Source of the DNA: JBCDAP01 sp038747915
GTDB taxonomy: Bacteria; Planctomycetota; Phycisphaerae; Phycisphaerales; UBA1924
Reading direction: 5' to 3'
DNA length: 8,579 nucleotides
Assembly (NCBI GenBank): GCA_038747915.1
Contig: JBCDJJ010000111.1
Coordinates: 1-8,579 of the forward strand
Part shown: positions 1 to 6,587 of the stretch, piece after piece
Layout: the number at the start of each line of letters is the position of its first letter
Position numbering within the stretch: position 1 is the first letter of the stretch
Program-made: the position numbers and the translations under genes
The notes under the pieces: model-generated
Told to the model about the DNA's origin: nothing
The model's input: the letters and a program-made list of their open reading frames with translations, nothing else
Databases searched by the model: none

Positions 1-514
<514 letters not shown>

Positions 515-822
515 TCATCAACCCCACGCCGGCCGAAACCGATCTCAGAGTTCACTCGATCACCAACCTTAGTAACAAGATTCGCCTTGATTACGCTCGG
601 TCATCGTCTCGGTGCGTCCCAACACTCGACGCCCTCGATGCACCAGCTTCTCCGAAGAGAACCCGCGCCCGCGGACGAATCGTGTCGAGACGGTCGACAC
701 TGGATCTGCGGATGTCAATGAGCCTCCCGACCCTCCGCCATCCGGCGTCGGAACGGGTCTCACAGCTCCGAAAAGCCACATCGCGGCCTGTTTCTCGGAA
801 ACCCACCCCGCGAAGTGCGGGA
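515..822 (-). other. Structured 5' leader of the 23S rRNA transcript (non-coding)
   Basis: This stretch lies between the inferred transcription start (about 822) and the mature 23S 5' end. I see no gene, tRNA or 16S sequence in it. It contains a series of inverted repeats (plus-strand coordinates): CCCGC 807-811 with GCGGG 817-821; GTTTC 790-794 with GAAAC 798-802; CCGAC 727-731 plus GCC 737-739 with GGC 744-746 plus GTCGG 747-751; and a perfect 7-bp stem GTGTCGA 682-688 with TCGACAC 694-700 around a 5-base loop. Such leaders usually carry antitermination and RNase III processing signals, but I could not find a clear boxA, and the 3' half of any processing stem lies outside the window. That it is a transcribed leader is inferred from the promoter. 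Confidence 0.6.
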
Positions 823-828
823 ACGCCG

Positions 829-856
829 AGTGTAGCAAAGACAGGCGTGACGTCAA
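829..856 (-). promoter_or_regulatory. Sigma70-type promoter of the 23S rRNA gene
   Basis: On the minus strand there is a -35 hexamer TTGACG (851-856) and a -10 hexamer TACACT (829-834), separated by 16 bases. Both are close to the housekeeping consensus TTGACA/TATAAT. The following bases CGGCG make a GC-rich discriminator, a known feature of rRNA promoters under stringent control, and they place the start of transcription near 822-823. No AT-rich UP element is visible upstream of the -35. The position, about 310 bases before the 23S 5' end and after the stop of the upstream operon, fits an rRNA gene that carries its own promoter rather than being read from a 16S operon. Confidence 0.7.
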
Positions 857-902
857 GCCAGGCGACGCGCCAGAACGCCCTCTCTGCACATTTTTCTATC
901 TC

Positions 903-920
903 GCCGGCGAGGTCGCCGGC
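903..920 (-). terminator. GC-rich perfect inverted repeat, possible operon-end hairpin
   Basis: GCCGGCGA (903-910) is followed after GG by its exact reverse complement TCGCCGGC (913-920). As RNA this gives a 7-bp stem with a 4-base loop. It lies 63 bases past the stop codon of the last pil-operon gene and 46 bases before the -35 of the 23S promoter, where a terminator or insulator would be expected. The minus-strand RNA after the hairpin is not U-rich (it reads GAGATAGAAAAATG), so this is not a canonical intrinsic terminator. Confidence 0.35.
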
Positions 921-983
921 AAACATGGCTCACTGCTGACGGACCCAGCGCGATCGATGGCAGCGTCCACCCACCCCGACGCA

Positions 984-2846
984 TCAGCCCGACCCGCCCG
1001 GTGTCGGCACCCCGACCTCCTCGCCGCGGGCCGCCGAGCCCTGAAGGATCAGCCGCTGACGATCACCGGCCTGAGCCGCCACGTCGACCGACCGAAGCTC
1101 CCCATCGGGCGTAGCGAGAATCACAACCTCATCGCCGGCGACCGCACGAACGCCGATCTGCTCACGGACCGCGAGCACTACACCGCGCCCCGCAAAGCCA
1201 AGCTCAACAGGTTCCGGCGCTACTGCCCCTGCAACCGTCGGCCCAGCACGTCGGAGCAGATCCACCACGATCGTGCCCGTCACCGAGTCGCCCTCGCGGA
1301 AGGTCTCGGTGGCCACGCGCCAGCACCCGCTGAAGAACCGGTACAGCTCGACCGAGACCGACGCCGGTCGCGCAAAGCGATCGTTGGGCAGCACCGATGC
1401 CGCTGCCGACGCATCAGCAACGAAGAACTGCTCGTACCCGAGCATCCGGATCGGGGTCGACCACTCCGTCGCGGCGCTGCGGAGCGTGGGACCATCGGCC
1501 AAGGACCGTTGATCCTCCATCAGCAGCTCGCCCTGCCCGAAGTACGGATTCGTCACGCGGACCCGCAATCGGTACTGGTAGGTCCGGCCCGGCTCGGCAC
1601 TCAGGTCGTGCGCCCAGATCATGATCGGCGCACTCGGCTCGACAGGAAACGCGCGATCGGTAATGGCAAGCGACCGCCGACCCGACCCTGGCGACGCCGG
1701 CGCGATGTTCTGCTGCCCTTCGTTGTACACATACCCGAGCTGCCCGAGCTGCGTGCGGAGCTGATCGATCTCGACCGTGAGCCGCTCTTGTTGCGCTTCG
1801 AGCCGCTGCCGCTCGTCGTCGGCCAAGGTCCGGTCCCGCTGATTGAGCTGGCGGTCGACCTGCGCGAGCGTGCGCACCCGATCGGTGATCTCGCCCCGCA
1901 ACTCCTCGGCGCGTTGGCGTGCCTGAGCAGGGTCCGCCTCGGCGGCAAGCTCCGCCGGCGAGGCCCAGGGCGAGCACGAGGCGAGATCGAACATCGCCGG
2001 CCGCCGGATCGCCGCCAAATTGTTCCGCGCCCGGGAGGCGAGCCTGCGGAGCTCGACCGGCTCGATCATCGGGTCGTCCAACTCTTCCCGCAGCACGAAG
2101 CCGCCGGGCAGGTGCGGCAGCAGCGCCTCGCGACTGAATCGACCATCCGCGCGGACCTCGCGTCGCGTCAGCTCCACATCAAGAATCTCGAGGCGATCAC
2201 GCCACCACCGCTCCGGCACCGGTGCCACTCCAAAGTCTCCACGGCCGAGCAGCACGTCGAGCAGCGGCGTGGGGTCCACCGTGGCCTGCACGCTCACACC
2301 TCGCACATCGCGAAGCCGGCGGGCCGGAAGGCCCGCGACACTCGACTCGGCGACGTCGGGCAGCATCGACTCGAGCCCGGGCGTCGTGTCCACCATCGTC
2401 ACCGGAAGACCACCCTCGAACACCCCGACGATCAGCCCCGTCGGCGCCGGAGCCTGGACCGTCGCAAACCGGCCGGCATCCTCGACGGTGCTGCCCGGCA
2501 GATTCAGGTCGATGGCGTCGAGCGCTCGATCGCCGTACCCGACCGCGAGTGTGTTGAGCGGTGGCGCCTCGGACGTGCTGGCCAGCAGCGCATCGGGCTC
2601 GGCCACCCGCGGAGCCGGGCCGGGCACCGCGAACGACGGCGGCGAACTCATCAACTGATCAAGCGTCCGAGCCTCCTGCGAGATCAACGGGCCGACCTCG
2701 CCGATGGGCACACTCCGCGAGTCCACGTCGATCCGAACCGGCGTCGCGAACTGCCACACGAACACGCCGACCAGTGCCACCCCTGCCAGGGTGAACAGCA
2801 CCTTGTCCACGTGTCGCTCGTAGAACGGGATGCTCCTCTTGCTCAC
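984..2846 (-). CDS. Membrane-anchored coiled-coil protein of unknown family, third gene of the pilM operon
   Basis: 620 residues, belonging to no family I can name. One hydrophobic segment at about residues 15-33 follows a short basic N-terminus with no signal-peptidase site, predicting an N-in anchor with a large extracytoplasmic part. Residues 35-290 are mixed, with Pro/Ala-rich stretches. Residues 297-370 are charged and heptad-like (rich in Q, E, R and L), a probable coiled coil. From about 395 on the protein looks beta-rich, including WAHDLSAEPGRTYQYRLRVR (411-430) followed by TNPYFG, which resembles a fibronectin-like or other beta-sandwich strand pattern. Start: the GTG at 2846 is chosen because AGGAGG lies 6 bases upstream and because the next in-frame Met (residue 66) would remove the membrane anchor. 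It begins 2 bases after the previous stop, so it is co-transcribed and probably translationally coupled. By position it may stand in for PilP or an assembly-platform partner; that is inference from context only. Confidence 0.85.
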   Translation of the reverse strand: MSKRSIPFYERHVDKVLFTLAGVALVGVFVWQFATPVRIDVDSRSVPIGEVGPLISQEARTLDQLMSSPPSFAVPGPAPRVAEPDALLASTSEAPPLNTLAVGYGDRALDAIDLNLPGSTVEDAGRFATVQAPAPTGLIVGVFEGGLPVTMVDTTPGLESMLPDVAESSVAGLPARRLRDVRGVSVQATVDPTPLLDVLLGRGDFGVAPVPERWWRDRLEILDVELTRREVRADGRFSREALLPHLPGGFVLREELDDPMIEPVELRRLASRARNNLAAIRRPAMFDLASCSPWASPAELAAEADPAQARQRAEELRGEITDRVRTLAQVDRQLNQRDRTLADDERQRLEAQQERLTVEIDQLRTQLGQLGYVYNEGQQNIAPASPGSGRRSLAITDRAFPVEPSAPIMIWAHDLSAEPGRTYQYRLRVRVTNPYFGQGELLMEDQRSLADGPTLRSAATEWSTPIRMLGYEQFFVADASAAASVLPNDRFARPASVSVELYRFFSGCWRVATETFREGDSVTGTIVVDLLRRAGPTVAGAVAPEPVELGFAGRGVVLAVREQIGVRAVAGDEVVILATPDGELRSVDVAAQAGDRQRLILQGSAARGEEVGVPTPGGSG

Positions 2847-2848
2847 GC

Positions 2849-4279
2849 TCAGCCTCCTCGCCTTCTGCGGCGGCGGATGTTGTCAGGCTCTTCTTCTTCG
2901 GGCTCGGCCTCGGGTTCGGCCTCGGCCTCGGGCTCCGGCTCGGGCGGCGCGGGCACGCGCAGCTCGCGACGCACCGGCGGCGGCATCGACTCGGCGAGCC
3001 AGCTCCGCAGCCAGACCGTCTCCAGACGAAGCGATACCTGAGCCACCGGGTCGTTGCCGTAGACGTAGCCCTCCGGCAGATCCTCGAGCGGGTTGAACTG
3101 CTCGTAGCTCAGCCCCACCACCGTCGTGAAGTTCACCGACGAGAACCCCTCGATCACGCGGTTGAGTTTCCGCGGATCCGCGACCAACTCGACCTCGACC
3201 TGGTAAACGTCGTAGTACCCGTTCGTGGCATCCGGCCACCCCAAACGACCCGTGTGCGACGCCGAGAAGTCGAGCGACAGCGGCTGAGCCAGGTTGGGAT
3301 TGATCGGCGGTGGTCCTCCCTCATCCTGGCCGTCCTCACGCCGGCCGCCTCGCCCTCCCCCGAAGCCAGTGCGCGCCTCCTGCTGCTCGGCCTCGGTCTC
3401 GGGCTTGAGCACATCGATCGAGAGCACGCGCTTGACCGGCGCTTGCTGCACGGGAGTCCAGTCGCCCTCCGGCCCGGCGTTGGCCTGGCTCACGCCGGCG
3501 ATCACATCCTCATGCACCCAGGTGAGGAACTGCCACCACCACGCGGTCGCGAGGTTGGGCAGCTGACCGTCGGGCGGGACGACGAGGTCAACAAACATGT
3601 CCGGCGTGCCGTACGCGGTCAGCTCAGAGGCTCGGCTCTGGTACTGCTGCGTGCGGTACTCGGCGAGGCGGTCGGTGACGCGCTGCGTCGCACCACCCGT
3701 GCCGCGCCCCTGCGCGCGCATGGCCCGCAGGCGATCGTCCTCGTTGTCTCGTCGACGCTCGATCCGGCGAGCAAGATCCTCGGGGTCGGGTGGCGCACCG
3801 ATGCGGGCGTCGGAGAGCATCTGACGGTGCCGTGCGCGCCACAGACCCGGCAGGCGATTCAGCTGCTCGACGCGGTCGTCCTCGCTCCGCGGCTCGGGGA
3901 ACAAACGGTTCCACTGGCTGCCCAGCAGCATGTCCTTGTCCGCGCGGTTGCGCTCGAGCACCAAGTCGCGCACCCGCAGGCCGGCCTCGTTGTTCGCCTG
4001 CATGGTCGCGATCACTTCTTCGATGATGGTCTCGTGGGGCGCCCCCTCGAACTCCCACCCCGACCCGCCCGGCGTGGTCGGCGGGATGCTGTAGGTGACG
4101 GTGCTCGCCTGCTGGATCTCGCGAGTCTTGCTCGTCGCCTCGCTCTGCGCCCGTTCGAGCAGGTTGTTCACCTGGCTCGTGCTGAAAAAAAACAGCACGG
4201 GCGCCGCGATGATCCCGATCACCATCGCGATGAGCGAGATCAGGTTCTTCTTCAGAAATGTCACGATCGCGGCACCCAT
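2849..4279 (-). CDS. PilO-like inner-membrane protein of the pilus/secretion alignment complex
   Basis: 476 residues. A single strong hydrophobic segment at about 13-32 follows FLKKN, and a short amphipathic coiled coil follows (about 36-57). The middle (85-220) is charged and mostly helical. A Gly/Arg-rich low-complexity stretch at 303-323 leads to a C-terminal part at about 355-425 whose order is strand (VYQVEVELVA), helix (KLNRVIEGFS), strand (TTVVGLSYEQF), strand (VAQVSLRLETVWL). This is compatible with the ferredoxin-like fold of PilO, PilN and GspM. The tail is odd: an acidic Pro/Glu/Ala run (445-465) followed by six arginines (469-474) and GG. PilO is usually near 200 residues, so this is more than twice the family length. 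The ATG at 4279 overlaps the pilM-pilN stop as TGATG, which indicates translational coupling. PilO-like is an inference from topology and gene order; primary sequence identity is not evident. Confidence 0.85.
   Translation of the reverse strand: MGAAIVTFLKKNLISLIAMVIGIIAAPVLFFFSTSQVNNLLERAQSEATSKTREIQQASTVTYSIPPTTPGGSGWEFEGAPHETIIEEVIATMQANNEAGLRVRDLVLERNRADKDMLLGSQWNRLFPEPRSEDDRVEQLNRLPGLWRARHRQMLSDARIGAPPDPEDLARRIERRRDNEDDRLRAMRAQGRGTGGATQRVTDRLAEYRTQQYQSRASELTAYGTPDMFVDLVVPPDGQLPNLATAWWWQFLTWVHEDVIAGVSQANAGPEGDWTPVQQAPVKRVLSIDVLKPETEAEQQEARTGFGGGRGGRREDGQDEGGPPPINPNLAQPLSLDFSASHTGRLGWPDATNGYYDVYQVEVELVADPRKLNRVIEGFSSVNFTTVVGLSYEQFNPLEDLPEGYVYGNDPVAQVSLRLETVWLRSWLAESMPPPVRRELRVPAPPEPEPEAEAEPEAEPEEEEPDNIRRRRRRGG
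2853..2858 (-). promoter_or_regulatory. Shine-Dalgarno AGGAGG for the third pil-operon gene
   Basis: On the minus strand AGGAGG lies 6 bases before the GTG at 2846, a perfect match to the anti-SD. It is embedded in the last codons (Arg-Gly-Gly) of the preceding gene. It decides the GTG start. Confidence 0.75.
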
Positions 4280-6264
4280 CAGCCCTGCCCTCCCTGAGAT
4301 GCTTCACCACCCAGACGGTGCGCCGTCCGACCGATCGAGGCCGGCGCCGATTCGCGCAGCTGCACGACCCACGTCACCTCCCACCTCCGAACCGTTCGAT
4401 CCGGACCGAACTTCGGCGTTGGTGCGGGCAGCGGCGCGAGACGATCCAGCTCCGACTCCCCGCCTGCTCCCCCGCCGCGACCCTCGCGACCGCGCCGTGC
4501 CGTCGGTTCGCCCTCGGCCTGCGCCGAGCGGACAACCGTCTGCCGCACCCGCTCGAATACCAGGTCTCCGTTGCCATCGGGGTGCGTGCCCGAGTCCTCC
4601 AGGATGACGTACGGCCGATCCCGCCGATCAAGGTTGGTGCGGAGCCACGTCAGCACCGTTCGCTCGATGAACGGCGGGTCGAAGGCGTGCGGGGTGTCGA
4701 GCGCGATGCGCACCCGCACCGCGCCGAACTCGCCAGCGGACGGGCCGCCCCCCCGGCGATCCCGCTCGCGGTCGCCACCGGTGTCGGCGAGCGAGGTGCC
4801 CGGCGCGAGGTACTCGGTCTCGAACGAGGCCACATCGAACGCTAGCACCGGACCCGCATCGCGCATCGCCGGTGACAGCTCGGCGCTCGCGAACGCGTTC
4901 ATCTGGCCGATGTCTTCGAGCAACAGCCCGTACAGCGCCTTGCGGCCGAGCAGCAGATTCGCGTTCGCGATTACGAACTCGGGCTGATTCTCGCCCGCTT
5001 GCTGCTCCCACTCCCGCTGAAGCTCCTTCGCCCGAGACACCGCGCTGTTGATCTGGGAGTACTCGTTGAGCGGGCGATAGGCCTGCTGCGCCACAAAGCC
5101 GCGGTAGAACGAGAGGCCGCCCGCGACGAGCAGCATCGCCGCGGTCCCGACGAAAAACGGGGTCTTCCGCTTCCATGTCCGGTCGCGGAGCACATCGATC
5201 GGCATGAGATTCACACGGATCGGCACCATGCCAAGGCCCTGCAGAGCGAGCCCATAGGCGGTCGCGAGGTTGAGCGAGGCCGCCTCGAAATCCGCGCCGC
5301 GCGGCCCCTCGACGCTGAGCCGCCGGAACCCCTCCAGGCGATGCACACGGATCTTCAACTGCTGCTCGAGCAGCTTCCGCATGCCGAGCACCTTGAATGT
5401 GCTGCCCAAGCCGATCAGGCGCGTGAGCTTGGCGTCCGGGTGCGAGTCCTGGTAGTAGCCGAGCGACCGCTGAACATCCTGGATCAGGTCGCTCAGGACC
5501 GGCTGCAGCGCCTGGAACGCGTGTTTTTTGTACTTGCTGGTTTCGGCGGTCCGCTTGAGCTTCTCCGCCTTCACATACTCGAGCCGGAAGGCCTCGGCGA
5601 GGGCTTCCGTCAGCCGATGGCCGCCCAGCGGGAACGTCCGGATCCAGAGCCGCCCACCCTCGGCCACGATTAGATCCGTCGCGTGCGTGCCGACATCGAG
5701 GATGACCGTGCCCTCGGTCTCCTCGGTGAACGACAGGTCGTAGCTGATCGCGTTGAACGCCGACACCGGGCTCAGGTTCAGGTGCGTCGGATCGATGCCG
5801 GACTCGCCGAGGCTTGTCAGCAGCTCGCCGATCCGGGAGCGCGTCGCGGCGAAAATGCCGAGTTCGAGGTCCGGCGAGTCGTCATCCGCGAACACCTGGT
5901 GGTCCCACTCCACCTGCTCGATCGGGAACGGGATCTGCTGAACCGCCTCGTATTTGATGAGGTTCCCTACGTTCTTTCTGTCCTCAGGGGGGAGCTTCGC
6001 GAACCGGGCGAACCCCTGGTGGCCCGCGATCGACACCGCCACCTGGCTCCGGCGGATGTCGTCGCCGAACTCGTTCATCAAGGTGCCGAGCGACAGCTTG
6101 AGCACCTGCGACTGGTCGATCCCTGGGGTGCTCAACACCCGTTTGTGTGGGATGACCGCGAATTCCTCGAGCGCGACAGCGTCGTCGTCCACACGTTCGA
6201 GTTTGATGGCCTTGATTTCCCCAGCCCCGATGTCGAGGCCCCAGCAACTGTTTGATGAGGGCAT
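4279..6264 (-). CDS. pilM: Type IV pilus assembly PilM-PilN fusion protein
   Basis: 661 residues, about twice the length of PilM (about 350). Residues 8-345 are a PilM-type actin-like ATPase domain: the first phosphate motif GLDIGAGEIKAIKL (9-22), the second phosphate motif VILDVGTHATDLIV (187-200) and an adenosine-type motif LIGLGSTFKVLGM (283-295). At 350-355 comes RVNLMP, which matches the conserved PilN N-terminal motif (I/V)NLLP that in separate proteins docks into PilM. It is followed by a basic stretch, a transmembrane segment (about 369-388) and a coiled coil (395-422). The extracytoplasmic part contains a strand-helix-strand block (515-557) and a last strand (626-636), compatible with the PilN/GspL ferredoxin-like fold, interrupted by Gly/Arg-rich inserts (495-511 and 590-604). 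The PilM domain should be cytoplasmic and the rest periplasmic. Start: the ATG at 6264 has GGGAG 8 bases upstream and puts the ATPase motif at the usual distance from the N-terminus. An in-frame ATG at 6405 would add 47 non-conserved residues. Confidence 0.92.
   Translation of the reverse strand: MPSSNSCWGLDIGAGEIKAIKLERVDDDAVALEEFAVIPHKRVLSTPGIDQSQVLKLSLGTLMNEFGDDIRRSQVAVSIAGHQGFARFAKLPPEDRKNVGNLIKYEAVQQIPFPIEQVEWDHQVFADDDSPDLELGIFAATRSRIGELLTSLGESGIDPTHLNLSPVSAFNAISYDLSFTEETEGTVILDVGTHATDLIVAEGGRLWIRTFPLGGHRLTEALAEAFRLEYVKAEKLKRTAETSKYKKHAFQALQPVLSDLIQDVQRSLGYYQDSHPDAKLTRLIGLGSTFKVLGMRKLLEQQLKIRVHRLEGFRRLSVEGPRGADFEAASLNLATAYGLALQGLGMVPIRVNLMPIDVLRDRTWKRKTPFFVGTAAMLLVAGGLSFYRGFVAQQAYRPLNEYSQINSAVSRAKELQREWEQQAGENQPEFVIANANLLLGRKALYGLLLEDIGQMNAFASAELSPAMRDAGPVLAFDVASFETEYLAPGTSLADTGGDRERDRRGGGPSAGEFGAVRVRIALDTPHAFDPPFIERTVLTWLRTNLDRRDRPYVILEDSGTHPDGNGDLVFERVRQTVVRSAQAEGEPTARRGREGRGGGAGGESELDRLAPLPAPTPKFGPDRTVRRWEVTWVVQLRESAPASIGRTAHRLGGEASQGGQG
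4289..4294 (-). promoter_or_regulatory. Shine-Dalgarno GGGAGG for the PilO-like gene
   Basis: On the minus strand GGGAGG lies 9 bases before the ATG at 4279, inside the 3' end of the pilM-pilN gene. Together with the TGATG stop/start overlap it supports both the start site and coupled translation. Confidence 0.6.
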
Positions 6265-6272
6265 GCAGTTGG

Positions 6273-6277
6273 CTCCC
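6273..6277 (-). promoter_or_regulatory. Shine-Dalgarno GGGAG for the pilM-pilN fusion
   Basis: On the minus strand GGGAG is followed by 8 bases and then the ATG at 6264. It favours this start over the in-frame ATG at 6405. Confidence 0.6.
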
Positions 6278-6587
6278 GGTGATCCCTCGCGGCACGCCGC
6301 CGTCCGAGGGCGGGACCCGTCCACGTGGGCCTGCCTCACCCCAGAGGACAGCGGTCGCGGACTGTACCGCCGCGCGTCGCCTGCCGTCCGATACGACCCG
6401 AACACCCTCGGAGTTGCCCGGATCGGACGATTGCCCCGTGATCGGGCCCAGACGCGCAGTAAACTGCAAGCTGTCCGCCGGTCCGCTGGGGTGCATCCCG
6501 AGCGTCGGCTTGAGTTTCGTCGTTCGGTCTCGGGTCAGCGTGGGTTGACGCCGCGGCCTCACCAGTTCCTTTCGTTGAAGCACAGCC
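6278..6587. promoter_or_regulatory. Divergent intergenic region between the pil operon and rpsA
   Basis: About 310 bases with no supported gene. It must contain the promoters of both the pil operon (minus) and rpsA (plus), but I found no -35/-10 pair at proper spacing on either strand. TTGACG at 6545-6550 (plus) has no -10 partner. Three symmetric elements stand out: GCAGT-AA-ACTGC (6457-6468), the palindrome CCACGTGG (6321-6328), and an imperfect inverted repeat GCCCGGATC (6416-6424) with GATCGGGC (6440-6447). Any of them could be an operator. rpsA itself has only a weak GAAG (6577-6580) in front of its ATG. Confidence 0.5.

Noticed and set aside
515..822. A tRNA gene or a boxA antitermination site in the 23S leader
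   Set aside because: No T-arm consensus or cloverleaf is visible, and the nearest boxA-like stretch (GTGGCTTTTCGG on the minus strand, about 768-779) matches too poorly to call.
612..3041. An 809-codon open frame on the plus strand
   Set aside because: It lies antisense to the minus-strand membrane protein gene, crosses the rRNA promoter and leader, and translates to an Arg/His/Pro-rich sequence with no domain. It is a frame kept open by high GC.
3254..4297. A 347-codon plus-strand open frame
   Set aside because: It is fully antisense to the PilO-like gene, has no Shine-Dalgarno or recognisable domain, and its composition is typical of a shadow frame.
6265..6405. A 47-residue N-terminal extension of the PilM-PilN protein from the ATG at 6405
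   Set aside because: The extra residues are Arg/Gly-rich and unlike PilM starts. The ATG at 6264 has a good Shine-Dalgarno and places the ATPase motif where PilM has it.
6545..6550. TTGACG as the -35 of an rpsA promoter
   Set aside because: At 16-18 bases downstream there is no -10-like hexamer, and the start of transcription would fall almost on the start codon.
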